Of a stretch of 64,000 nt of DNA, positions 45,762-57,421 are shown in pieces. The position numbers and the translations under genes are program-made. Source of the DNA: Crotalaria pallida (taxonomy: Eukaryota > Streptophyta > Magnoliopsida > Fabales > Fabaceae); contig CM075652.1 of the NCBI GenBank assembly GCA_037953625.1, forward strand, positions 13,908,501 to 13,972,500. Reading direction: 5' to 3'. Position 1 is the first letter of the stretch. Every line of letters begins with the position of its first letter. The notes below the pieces were generated by a model. The model made no database searches. It was not told the DNA's origin and worked only from the letters and a program-made list of their open reading frames with translations.

Positions 45762-46939
45762 GTGATGATAGACAAATAGAACACAAAAAAGGTTAACTAA
45801 ACTCGATCTCCTCAAAAATCATGCATGGATCATGACCATGAGGAGTACTATTGTGAGATAAGTTTGAATAATCATTTTATTTTATTTTATTTTATTTTTG
45901 GTGAATTCTGAATAATCATTTGGTTTTTGTTAATTTATGTTTGATAAATCGTCTGTTCTTTACTGTGTTTAATTATAGGTAAGACTTAACTTGTCCATTA
46001 AGTTTGAAACTTTGAATCTATATCCCTTGCAATGGTGTACGAAGAATGCACAGATCAGTTTACTCTCTCGCCAGTGGAAGTTGGAATTAGAATTATCGTT
46101 TTGTTGTTACGTTTGGGATTTTTCGCTGAATTCAATTAGGTGTTTGGGATTCTACTAAGTCCGTGTGCATGTGATATATATGCTACGTCTTACCCTTTTT
46201 TTTCATGCTTCGGTCATTATTTGTGTTTAATTATAATCGATGAAAGGAAAATGCTAAAGAATGTCTTTAAGGCATTAGTTAAGGAAACAAAAGAGGTAGC
46301 TTTATCTTGAAAAATGGTGAATTTAAAACTTCGAGAATTAGTAGACTTGGATTTTCAATGGAAGTTTTTCTTTAATGTATTCCTTAATAATGCCCTTAGG
46401 GCACTTGTTAACAATACTCTTGATGAAATAAAGTTAATTTCTCCTCGATATGAATTTTGCATATATTTTTTGTTAGAATAAATAATATATTTATTGAATT
46501 ATAGAAAGATTTACAGCATACAGAAGAATTCTTAATAAGGTTTAATTTTAATATTCCCCCACTAGTTTTCTTATATGTGGGTAGGAGTGATTCAACAATT
46601 AATTAATATAAACAAGGATCATATGCTTGTCAAATTTCATCACATAAGGCACAATTGTGAAAACACTCGGTAGGGAGAGTTTTATCATTTTTGTGATCTC
46701 ATCTGGGTCAAATTTGGATAGGTAGGCAACTCAGCACAGTATCATTTTTGGCACAGAATGCAAAGGGGGTAAATCTAAAAGAGAGATCACTCAAAATAGT
46801 TAGATTTTTATACTTCAATTAGCAATGATGAGATCAGAGAGCTTACAATGATACATTATTTATAGTACTTCATATGATAAGAGGCAACAAATAAATTACA
46901 AATGAGTAGTAAAGTTTTAGACAAAGGTAAGAGGGGTGC
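45762..46939. other. TCP 3' flank and AT-rich intergenic DNA
   Basis: The 3' UTR probably extends some hundred bases. The rest is AT-rich; from about 46500 it may belong to the decayed gypsy element next to it, but no LTR border could be set. Confidence 0.4.
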
Positions 46940-47929
46940 TTGAGGTTGAAGTTGCGGGGATGGTACTTTGTCGATGCTTTTCTGGATGCTCTGTTCTGTT
47001 CTAGTTCATTCTCCCCGTGTTGGAGAAAACTTGTTCTCGAGTTTTAAGCATTATTTTATAATAAAGCGATATGTCAGCAACATCGAATGTAACAAAACAC
47101 CATAAAAGTCAATTAACTTCAATTTTTTGGGTTGGCAAAGAATGCCAATGAGGATTAGGTGAAGGCTAGCTAATGACCGCGTCAACCTTGGTAGGATTAA
47201 TTTGATAGATTCACCTGTAATGATGTAGCACGGAAATTAAACCTTACTCCATAGTCAAGAAAGTTCACTTCTTAAGTTGGCAAGCAACTTCTCGAGGTGA
47301 ACTTCAACACGTTCTTGCTGACTCATATGTGGGTGAGTTTGTTTGGTAAAATAGGAGGAATCTCTTCTGGTACAACATTTGGGTATTCTACAAAGAGCTT
47401 TTGTATTTCTTCAAGAACAGGTGCTCTAATGTTTTGTTTAACCACGAGTAAGAGGTTCATTTATATGGTTGTTGTGTGAAGACTTTGTCCAACTAATATA
47501 TATGACCTCTCCTTGATCTGCTGGAGTTAACACTTTATCAAACACTGGTGGATTGTTGAAATTGTTATGATATGGCTGAAGCTCGTCTCCTTAATCTAAG
47601 GGAGTAAACTCTTCATCAAACATTGGAGAACCATGGAAATCATTATAACATGGTTCAAGCTCCTTTTCATATCCTTTATGATCTTCTCCTTTAATGATAA
47701 TGATGATTCTTCGATTTGGACAGTCGGATGCAATATGCCCATAACCTTGGCATCTGAAACATTTAACCTTGGCATCCAATTGTCTTCCTTGTTCCTTCAA
47801 TCGTGCTTGTTGAATTTCAAGGAGGGTTTGAAGTTGTTTGAATTGTTTTCCTAGCTGCTCAAATTCATTTTCATGGGCATTTTGTCTTGGTGACATTTTG
47901 TATGTTGGTGGTTTTTTGGGAGTAATAGT
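46940..47929 (-). pseudogene. Decayed Ty3/gypsy fragment (gag end joined to small pol remains)
   Basis: Minus-strand frame 47591-47929 holds a gag tail with one CCHC knuckle (CFRCQGYGHIASDCPNRR) after a Gln-rich coiled coil. Further left, short pieces in changing frames resemble gypsy pol segments (for example EIQKLFVEYPNVVPEEIPP), then a 3' end near 46990. RT core and integrase are missing, so the interior was deleted. The gag is cut on its upstream side by the Tekay-like LTR at 47930. Confidence 0.65.
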
Positions 47930-48212
47930 TGTAACACCCACCGGAATTATCCTCGAAACTGTAAATATTAAATGAAATAGTAAGTAAATATCAAGTAGAT
48001 ATTAAATGGATACTATGTGAATTTTATATGAATATTATGTGAATGAATGTTATAAAAATATTATGTGAATTTTCGTGAAAACGTCACCCAAAGATTGTGT
48101 CACATCTCATTCGTTAATCGTTGGATCGTGCTCAAATTTGGAGACAAGCTTCCCAACTCTCTTGTCTTCAAATCCAACGGTGGCAATTGTATTTGCATGA
48201 CAAAAAGTCTAG

Positions 48213-49555
48213 GTAATCGATTACCAAAGCCAGTAATCGATTACCTAGTCAAAATTTCAAACTTGACCAAATTTAAGCCTAGTAATCGATTACCAGTAAG
48301 TGGTAATCGATTACCACGACTCTGCTGAGCCAGAGTGAAGGCGGTTTGAGAATGAATGGCTGAGAATTTCCGACGATTTCAACCACAATTTCACACAAAA
48401 ATCACCTAGACACTGTGCTAGATTGAAAGAGACATGTTGGAGGTGATTAATTTAAATGGATTGAGAGTTATACTCCCTCCAACACTCAAAAAAAACCCAA
48501 GAACTCTGAAAAACGAGTTTTTCTGGTGTAAACTTTCTCTGATTCGTTCTCCATGATCTGAACATCAAACTCTTACAAATTATATACCAAATTAAAGTTT
48601 GTTCAACCCTGTTCAATTTGGTACCGAGTTTGCTCGATTTGGTGAAGTGTAGAGAAAGATATAACCCTGCAAAGTTTGGTATCTAAATTTGAAATCTGAA
48701 TTTCAGATTCGTGGAGCCTTGTTCCTTTGATTCGTGTGGTAAGCTCGAGCATCCTTTGAGCTTCAAACTTGTTTTATTTTCAAGAGTACATATCCTAGTT
48801 TTGATTCTAATCATTGATCACAAATTATTGTGCCTTATTCTTAGTGATCAACACTGATTTTGTACCTTTATTGAACTGAAAACAGAGGACTTGGCAGCTG
48901 AAACCAAAAACTTGGGATTTTTCTAACAAACTCGTTTCTTTCCACTCCAAATCAATCCAAACACTTGAAATAGGTAAGGGAGAAGTTATCCGGGTGCTAG
49001 AATAATAATCCAATGGCTAGAAATATAAGGGTTCACATGAACTCAAGGGCCAAAGTAGGAAAATGAGAACTTGAGGTGGGAAAATGACTTGGAGGTCATT
49101 CCAATCCCATTTCTTGCTTTGAACAACTTTTATGTGATGAATATAAGCTAAATGATTTCTGAACTTGGACTGTTTTACAAAGTAAATGAAACTCATATGC
49201 TAAGTTGTGATTTTACGTCTTTTATGCACTTTGAGTGAATTGCATATGAAGATGATGCTTTGATTGTTTAAATTATGCATGAACATGTGTAATTATATGT
49301 GATTTTGATCTATTTTGGGTTGTATTAGGTGAAAGTAAAGTGTATCAAGAGTTGGTATATCAAAACCTCATTTCAGTATGTAATTTCTGCAGTAATCGAT
49401 TACCAGGCTGAAATTGCATACTGAAATGAGGTTTTGATATACCAACTCTTGATACACTTTACTTTCAGGTTTGGTAATCGATTACCAGGCTGAAATTGGT
49501 ACCAAAATTTGAATTTCACGTGGTAATCGATTACTACCCTTTGGTAATCGATTAC
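48213..49555. repeat. Eight GTAATCGATTAC palindromes in the Tekay-like LTR
   Basis: Starts at 48213, 48233, 48282, 48303, 49392, 49474, 49523 and 49544. Six form doublets 20, 21 and 21 bp apart. Site 7 ends GATTACT but keeps the 12-bp core. The single site at 49474 is followed 21 bp later (centre to centre) by another palindrome, TTGGTACCAA. Confidence 0.95.
49331..49466. repeat. Perfect 50-bp inverted repeat with 36-base loop
   Basis: The left arm is 49331-49380 and the right arm 49417-49466; they are exact reverse complements over 50 bp. The loop contains one GTAATCGATTAC palindrome. The loop words AATCGATTACCAGGCTGAAA occur again directly after the right arm. Confidence 0.97.
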
Positions 49556-50773
49556 CAAGACTCCTGAAGTTCAAAATGCCAATTTTTAATACACCTAGCC
49601 CTAACCTAACGCACTTAGGGAATGTGGAATGCATTCTTATGAATGTGAATATTTTTATGATGGTTTTGATGATGATTGATTATGAATATGGATTCATAAT
49701 TATGAAATGAACTAATAAGGAAAAGTGGAACGATAACTTATTTGCATTCGCACAAGAAGTTGCGAATGGTGAGATAATGATATGATGATGATGATGATGG
49801 AATAATGATGAATGAGTTAATGATAAAGACTGGTAATGAATCATTCTTGCATTCATGCATTGAGTGAGATTTGCTCCAGTTTGCGAGGCTTTTATACTAG
49901 TTACGCTGGGCGGAGGAAGCCTGTAAGTCGTGCGAAGGGCGGAGGAAGCCTGTAAGTCGTGAGAGGTCGAGCAGAGGAAGCTCATGAGGACCCATTTCCC
50001 TTCAAACTGTGATGCCCCGAGATATGATTGAGACGAGATTAGCATGCATCATGCCACTTAATTACCAGAGTATTGTATTAATAAATTGGGTGTGAAATTA
50101 TGTATGCATTATTCTTTGATTACTTGATTACTTGTGTTTGTTATTTCTAGTACTGATAGATTATTATTTAATGATGTGCTTCGGCTATGACTTACTCCCC
50201 TGCCCTTTTGTTTGTCAGGTAATGGCTCAGAAACTGATCTGGATAGAGATGAGGTTTATTTCCGAAGGGGAATGGCATAAGAGGGGTACCAACCTGATCT
50301 TAGAGGGGATGGTGGAGATCTCGATCCGCCGTCTGAACCCTCTCCCTCATATGCGTTCCCTTAGGACTTGTGTTCCTGTGGTCCTTATCATTCGCCTTTT
50401 TCCTAACTAGCGTGGATTATATGTGACTACATAGTAGGGAAGTATGGTGTTTATATACTTCCCAATCTTTTGAAGTTTTAACCATGTGCTCTGGGTCCTT
50501 ATATTTTTGGTTGTAAAATAACGTAAAATATGTGAAGTGACCTAGGGTGCAAACTAAAAGCTACGCTAGTGCTGCTACTGAAGAGAAATATGTTGGAAAT
50601 CTTTTGATAATAATGTATATGATGTAAATTATTTCCTATCTCTATGCTTTTGATGTGGTGATGTGTTGATTTAGTGATGGCTTAAGTTTATTTTCCTAAA
50701 AGGCGAAAAACTAACCCGCATTATTATAAAAGAATTAAAGAAAAAGGGAAATAAATTTGGGTCGTCGCATTTG

Positions 50774-50790
50774 TGGTTTCAGAGCAATGG
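50774..50790 (+). other. Primer binding site, tRNA-iMet type (one mismatch)
   Basis: TGGTTTCAGAGCAATGG differs from the usual TGGTATCAGAGC in one base. Confidence 0.75.
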
Positions 50791-50907
50791 TTCAACTCCC
50801 GGCCTTGGAGTATGGCCTTACATACTAACCACTAGTGTATGTTTGTCTTGATTTCTATGTTTTAGTTTAAGGGTTTAAGTTAATTAAAGTCATAGTGCAG
50901 GTTTCCT

Positions 50908-51720
50908 ATGGCTGCTAAAGATAATTCCCGAATTGCTGATGCATTAGAACGAAAGAATGCGATCTCGAGAATATGCAACAGCGACAAGCGGAACCTCAAC
51001 CACAGCAATTCCCTGCTCCAGATGAATTTAAGGGGATATCAGACTTTCGTAAGTGTGATCCACCTAAATTCGGAGGAGGACATCATCTGGATGAGGCCCA
51101 GAAATGGATCCACGAGTTAGAAAATATCTTTCGTACCATGAACTGTAGCGATCGTCAGAAGGTGACTTTTGCTACGTATGTTCTGATTGACGAAGTCGAG
51201 GATTGGTGGAACCATTCGGTTCAACTTTTGGCTGCAGAAGGAAAAGAAGTGACTTAGAATACCTTCGTCGAGAAATTCTACGAAAGGTGCTTCCCTGAAG
51301 ATGTAAAGAGGAAGAAGGAGATTGAGTTTCTTCAGCTGCAGCAAGGAGATATGACGATAGGAGAATATGCTGCGAAGTTTGAAGAACTGAGCAAGTATTC
51401 TCCCTACTATCATTATAATCCTGATGAGCGCTCGAAGTGCATCAAGTTTGAAAAAGATTGAGGCCTGAGATGAAATATGTTTTCGGATATCAAGATATCC
51501 AGAATTTTGAAACCTTGGTCAACAAGTGCAGAGTTTATGAAGCAGATAGAAAGGTTGAAGAAGAGCACCTGCAAGCGAAGAGGAATCTGAAGAATCAACA
51601 AGGAGTTGGTCCCTGGCGTCATAAAGGACGAAACAACCAGGATAGAAAGAATCCGTACCCTGATGGTAAAGGAAAAACTGATACTGCAAGCAAAGGTGCA
51701 AGTCCCCCACAATGCATCAA
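50908..51720 (+). pseudogene. Broken gag of the Tekay-like element
   Basis: It begins MAAKDNSRIADALE at 50908 and shifts frame near 50965. It reads a gag domain (DPPKFGGGHHLDEAQKWI, about 51060-51113) and meets TAG at 51255-51257. The same frame continues (FVEKFYERCFPED) to a shift near 51460, and the last frame ends at 51720. The knuckle region is missing because Athila sequence begins there. Capsid-forming protein by family; inactive here. Confidence 0.85.
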
Positions 51721-53742
51721 GTAAAGGTGCTCCCACCTGGGTGTGCTTCGATGCTGAATTTTCCTTTTTCTTCATCTTCTTGACTCTTCATTGCTTCTCT
51801 TTGTTTCCTTTGTTCTTGATCACTAAAATTATCCTTTATTTACCTAAAAACATGTGGAAAACATACCTATAGTAATGGTATTGAAACTAACATAGAAACA
51901 ACCTAAAAACTATTAACTTGCTAGAGAAATCAAACAAAAACTAAGTTAAAAGGATATAAAATCCATTGGAAAACATCATATATTAGACCCCAATCACACC
52001 CCAAACTTAATATTTTGCATGTCCCAGGAAAAAGTAAACAAATAAAGCAAGTACTTGACCACCTAAATATTTTCAAATGCAAACACCTAACTAGAAAAAT
52101 TGACTAACTCCAAGCAACAACCTTCAAATCATAAGCATATTACTTTACAAACACTAGTTAGGCATACAAATTTTAGAGGAATAAGAAGATCAGCATCACA
52201 CATAGCCTCACATCTCTCTCATATGAATGATTGTTTGGAAATATTGCACTCAAATTAATCAATGAAAACGCATTACCATAAGCTTGACCATAAACCAAAA
52301 TCTCCACTGAAATTATTGAATACATGCAAGAATCAAAAGGTCTTAATCAGGTTGTAACGTGGCCATGGCTAAAGATGTAAGTTGGGTTAAAAGAAACAGA
52401 GGATTATACAAAGGGCTTAATCAATGTAATTAACAAACACAACCTCCCTTTATCAAATGAATGGAGCATTTGGTCTTTGTAAATAAACATCAACTCCAAA
52501 GTTCAATCATCCTTATTTTTTCATTCTCTCTATTCTCTTCTATTTTCATTATTTCACTTTTTTTTCTTCTTTTTTTTCATTTTTTTAGAAGAGAAATAGA
52601 GATCACATTTGATACTAGCTTTAAACTCATCACTTTCACATCTTTTTTTTTCTCTTTTGAATCAACACATTCCCAATTGCGCCATTCACATTTCAAAGGA
52701 TACCAAAAATATATAACCAATATGAAAAGGGTACCAAAGAAATTATGTTTAATTAAACTCAAAGTGGGCAACTAAGGAAAGACTATTTATCAAAATTGTT
52801 GAAGGCCAGAAAAAAATAATCCTATGTGCCTTTATCATATTCATGCATGCAAACAATTATCAATCTCAAAATGGTCACAGGTCAAGTTCTAGAATACACA
52901 ATTAAAGTGAACATCACTCATGAAAGAAATAGGGGTTTTAAAAAATATATTTATTGATTATGTTTACCCCTTTTAAGGCCCAAATCTCACTAAGTAAGGA
53001 CAACCCACTGATCAATTATTCCGACAAAAATTTGCTAAACTAACCAATCTCTATAAAGTATTTTACTCATTAAAATTCAGTCATAAATATAAGAGTTAAT
53101 CACTTCTCCTAACTAGATATCTACACTATCAACAAAAAGGTAATCCTTAACCTAAGTTCACATACATACATATTACCAGGACAACTCAACATAAATAAGG
53201 GGACAGATAGAGTAAAAAAAATTTTCCAAAAATTCCAATCAATTCATTCCCACCCCCCCCCCCCCCCAAAAAAAAAAACTTAGAACTTGCTTGTCCCTTA
53301 GCAATTAGTAACTACTAAAAAGAAACAAAGTATAGAGAACTTCCCTTTTCCGATTCTTGGATATGATGGTGCAATAATCCCGCTTTTGGTATGCTCCCCC
53401 CAAACTTATTCAAATCTGTAAATCACAAGAACAAACCAGAAACAGTGCTACAAGCACCTCATTAGCAATCTTTTTCAAATATGGAAATCTCTAACTTTTT
53501 TTATATTTATTTTTATTCAATTAAACTAACTTTTTTTTTAAAAAAAAAAAAACTAAACCTATACTACATGCTTAGAGGAAATCCACCAGGATCTCAAATC
53601 TTATAGCACAACTCCCATGTGATACAACAATAACAAGTTATTCCCAGATCCCATGGGCATGGATGATGTTGGAGCAAGTGTTTTTGAAAAATGATTTTTA
53701 TCCCTCCCGGGTCTGATGGTATATCCTTTACTCCAAGCATCA

Positions 53743-54230
53743 TCAATGATGCTTGTCTTTCTCATCATGCATGAAGGTATTAACTTCATGAATCAGCAGG
53801 GTGACCTTTTCATGCTCCAAATAGTAGAACAATGGCTTATGATGATGGGCAACAGGAATTTCATAAAAGAAGAGAGGTTGGGTGGAAGGAATAAAAATTG
53901 AGGTATCCATACATGCAAATAATTTAATACATCTTTTTAGTTCAGAAAGTTCAAATTGCATGGTGGAACCTAATTCCTCCACAAGACTATATCCTCTATT
54001 AATTTATTTTGTTTCACCTCCTCAATCACGTTATGCACTTTTTCCTCTTTTTTTATGCATTCGGAGAGATAAGTATTTTGGTCTCCCTTACATAAAGACG
54101 TTAGTGCAATAAAAATCTCCAAAGCACAATCCAAATTTTCAATTTCTAAAAGTATATTTTGTGCACAACAATATGGAAGGGGTGACGACAAAACAAATTG
54201 CAAAAAGTCCAAGTCATAATCATAAACCAT
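53743..54230 (-). pseudogene. Short remnant ORF next to the primer site of the Athila-like element
   Basis: Starts MVYDYDLDFLQFVL at 54230, about 80 bp after the primer site, and runs 86 residues to 53970. A second frame (53743-53982) continues with LSELKRCIKLFACMDTS, so a frameshift separates them. The position suggests a short gag-like or leader protein of non-autonomous Athila relatives. Function not recognised. Confidence 0.4.
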
Positions 54231-54312
54231 GTTACACTAGAATAAAAAAATAAAATAAAAAAAAAATTCACAAGTTAAACCACAAGTACCAATAATTGCC
54301 AAAACAAACTAA

Positions 54313-54330
54313 TCCCCGACAACGGCGCCA
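54313..54330 (-). other. Primer binding site, tRNA-Asp type
   Basis: Minus strand TGGCGCCGTTGTCGGGGA, the standard Athila primer site, six bases inside the LTR. Confidence 0.88.
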
Positions 54331-54336
54331 AAAACT

Positions 54337-55734
54337 TGTTGGACTACCGGCAAGTGTACCGGGTCAGCAAGTAATAAAGAGTAAGTAAATTATCATTTCA
54401 CTCGGGAATTGCAAATGTTTTCTAATAATTCTAGGCAAATCGTAATTACTAGTGAAACTTGAGTTTGATTTATTAAATTTGAGAGTGTAGAATTAATTAA
54501 ATAATAAAAAATAAAAGGTATTGAGAACAATTGTGGAGAAGGCGAGGAATATGGTTTCATTGTAGGACCGTATTTATTAATTATGAAAATCCGTTTTCCA
54601 TTAAATCAATGACATTCCAGAGGTAATAAAAGCTAGATCCCTCATGACAATTACGTTTCTTATTAAACTATACCCCTTAATCACTTAAGTGAGTCTTAAT
54701 TTAATAATCATTAATTAAAGCACTAGAATTAATAAAAGTTATATAATCCCCATAAGTATCCCTATCGCTTGGGTGATTATAATGTTTGATTTAAAGGCTT
54801 AATCTAATCCCTAATCTTCAAATTGAAGGATTAGACTACCAAAGCAAAACATAAATTGATCAAGTTCATGAATTGTAATCAAAACACAACCAAGCAATTA
54901 ATTTAAATAAAAAACATTAATTCATAAATAGAAAAACTACTCAAGATCCATACAAATCCACCATATTCCTATGAGAAAACTAGTGCTCCATTACAAAAGA
55001 AGAAGAAGAAGAAGAAGATAAATACAATAACTCCATAGCAATGGATTAAAAGTTACCCCAAGAGCAATCCCTCGGAGAGCTGTCACTTTCTCCATGGAAT
55101 TATTGAACCTTCTCTTTTTCTTTTTCTAATCTAAGGATTTCTCCCCTCTTTTTTGTGTTATTTTTCCATGACTGGTTCTATCCTATAAATAATTGAGTAA
55201 AAGATAAATCCTAAATCTATAAGATTTAATCTTTTATTTCCAACAGGAATTATCAGATTTATCTTTTATGTAAAATTGAGATAAAGATAGATCCTAACCA
55301 AGAAGGAGTCTTTAGATTTAATCTTCTATCTCTAATCTTCTATCTTTTATCTTTTATCTTTTATCTTCTATCTCTAATTCAATTCTTTTTCATGAAGGAT
55401 TCTGAAAATTCAATCTTCTATCAATTTCTGGTCTCGCCACGCGCTTGGGTGCATGGCCTTCCCGATTGGGCGTGCGGTGCTCCCGCTTGGACGCGCTTCG
55501 TGCTGAATTTTCCTTTTTCTTCATCTTCTTGACTTTTCATTGCTTCTCTTCATTTCCTTTGTTCTTTATCACTAGAATTACCCTTTATTCACCTAAAAAC
55601 ATGTGGAAAACATACCTAGAGTAATGGTATTGAAACTAACATAAAAACTACTAACTTGCTAGGGAAATCAAACAAAAACTAAGTTAAAAGCATATAAAAT
55701 TCATTGGAAAACATCATATATTAGACCCCAATCA
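54337..55734 (-). repeat. Complete LTR of the minus-strand Athila-like element
   Basis: 1398 bp with TG...CA ends. Contains a GAA microsatellite near 55000, a TCTATCTTTTATCTT-rich stretch at 55320-55380 and a GC-rich motif cluster at 55435-55500 (CACGCGCTTGG, TTGGGCGTGC, CTCCCGCTTGG). Confidence 0.85.
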
Positions 55735-55737
55735 AGG

Positions 55738-56552
55738 TGCATGACAGTAACTCTTCGAAGTAGCAAGTCTTATGAGGAGAAACAAAAGAAGAGTGATGAA
55801 GTGGAGGATGCGAAGAAGGATGAGCAGAAGCAACCGGATGAGAAGAGCACAACTGAAGTGCAATAGAAGTAGGATTCACCTGCTACTCGGGAGAAAGACA
55901 AGATTCCATCAGCACCTATCAAGGTGTCATTTCCTCAGAGATTGAAGAAGGAATAGGACCAGAAGCAGTTCTCCCGATTCATGGATGTGTTTAGGAAAAT
56001 TCAGATAAACATTCCGTTTGTTGAAGTTCTTGAGCAAATGCCAGCATATGCCAAGTTCATGAAGGACCTGCTGACCAAGACGAAGAGGATGCCAGCTGAT
56101 GAGACAGTGATGCTCACACAGGAGTGCTGCACTATTCTAAAGAAGAAGCTGCCACCCAAGCTCAAGGATCCAGAGAGTTTAAACCTCCCATTTCACATTG
56201 GCAAGACGTATTTAGGTAAGGCTGTCTGTGACTTAGGAGCTAGTGTTAATATTATGTCATTTTCCTTTTTAATGAATTGGGAATTAGAGAGGCTAAGCCC
56301 ACAATGGCTATGCTTCAGTTGGCTGATAAGTCAGTCATCCGCCCATACGGTGTAGTGGAGGATGTTCTGGTTAATGTGAATGATTTTATATTGTCCGCTG
56401 ATTTCATGGTGCTAGATATAGAAGATAATCAACATATTGCTCTGATTTTTGGAAGACCATTTTTGGTCACGGCTGGGGCAATTACTGATGTGCCAAGGGG
56501 AGAAGTGATTCTCCGAGTGAATGGGGAGCAAAGCATTATAAAACTTTTTTAA
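55738..56552 (+). pseudogene. gag-protease remnant of the Athila derivative
   Basis: The gag C-terminal part reads QFSRFMDVFRKIQINIPFVE and LPPKLKDPESLNLPFHIG. The protease motif AVCDLGASVNIM follows at about 56222-56257. A frameshift near 56270 moves to the frame ending at 56552 (DIEDNQHIALIFGRPFL). Several stops lie in the part before 55981. Known role: particle protein and aspartic protease; inactive here. Confidence 0.8.
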
Positions 56553-56884
56553 AAATCCCCACTCACTGCGGAGTACTTCTCCCCGTTGATGAGCATTCAG
56601 CACTCTTCTGGAGAGTGTGTTGATGGAAGTTTAAAAAACAAGGTCCACCTTGTGGGGGTATTTGGCAGCCCCTTAGTCTTTAAATAGAGGTCATACGTCA
56701 GGCTCGGGACGTTAAACAAGCGCTACTGGGAGGCAACCCATAGTTTAAGTAGTTGTTTTTATTTAATTTTTGGTTTTGTTTTGTTTTTAGGAAGTTTTAT
56801 TTTTAATTTTTGTTTGAATGAATTTTGGAGTGTTTTTTTTAGTTTAATTTCGTTTCTTTAAAAAAAAAGGTGCAGGTCTGATAC

Positions 56885-57006
56885 CCACGCCCAAGCGTGG
56901 AAGACCCACGCCCAGACGCGGGTGGGGTGAAACCGCAAGTGAGGACAACGAGATTGACGCCTAGGCGTGGCATCAATCACGCCTAGGCACGCGAGCTGCG
57001 CGTGGA
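56885..57006. repeat. GC-rich inverted-repeat motifs (CACGCC..GGCGTG type) in the Athila interior
   Basis: Near-palindromes centred at about 56892, 56914, 56962 (perfect ACGCCTAGGCGT, 56957-56968) and 56984 (GCCTAGGC). Doublet spacing is about 22 bp in both cases, matching the motifs in the LTR at 60524-60726. Confidence 0.8.
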
Positions 57007-57421
57007 CAGGGTTAAAAACCCATTTGGTCCCCATTTGTCCCAATTCTTCCCAATCCTCACACTAATCCTAACCCCTCTTCTCCCCCAAATTCTCCAAATT
57101 TCCACAAATCTTCATCAAATCACCCTCAATCTTCCATTGTTTCCATCACCCAAGTCCACAATCCTCTTCTTCCATCTCCATTGAGCAACATTTGGTGGTT
57201 TTTTACTCATTCTCCATCCTTCTCTCCAATTCGGGTTCATCTTCTCAAGAGGCAAAGAAGACGAATTTGTGCACCATTGTGGGGTAAGAACACTTCGCTC
57301 TCATCTTCTGGACTGATTGTATGATTAGTGGGTTGAAAGGTAGTGTTGTGGTTAGTGTTGGAAGTGAGTTGTTTAGGGTGCACATAAGGTGTTCGGTGAA
57401 TTGTCCGAGAGAGATTTTATT

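Larger units (their letters stand above)
47930..50769 (+). repeat. 5' LTR of the Tekay-like element, 2.84 kb
   Basis: Starts TGTAACACCCACCGG and ends GGGTCGTCGCA, five bases before the primer site. It contains eight GTAATCGATTAC palindromes, a perfect 50-bp inverted repeat and a short GC-rich tandem repeat near 49912-49960 (GGGCGGAGGAAGCCTGTAAG twice). The 92-codon open frame at 50132-50410 near its end is not supported as a gene. Confidence 0.8.
47930..51723 (+). mobile_element. Tekay-like Ty3/gypsy retrotransposon, left part only (LTR, primer site, gag)
   Basis: LTR 47930-50769 is followed by a tRNA-iMet primer site and a broken gag to 51720, where Athila sequence starts. Neither pol nor the right LTR is in the window. 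The gag style (CDPPKFGGG, ATYVL) and the TGTAACACCC start fit Tekay/Del. Confidence 0.8.
51724..55734 (-). mobile_element. Non-autonomous Athila-like retrotransposon, left LTR truncated
   Basis: A complete LTR at 54337-55734 (1398 bp; on the minus strand TGATTGGGGTC ... AGTCCAACA) is followed by a tRNA-Asp-type primer site (54313-54330) and about 2.3 kb of interior. A purine tract (51997-52011, TTAAGTTTGGGGTG on the minus strand) and only about 273 bp of the second LTR (51724-51996) close it. No pol is present. The outer part of the left LTR is gone, so no target duplication can be read. Confidence 0.82.

Noticed and set aside
49331..49466. 50-bp inverted repeat as a microRNA gene
   Set aside because: Arms are perfectly complementary over 50 bp inside an LTR, unlike mature plant microRNA precursors; siRNA source is more likely.
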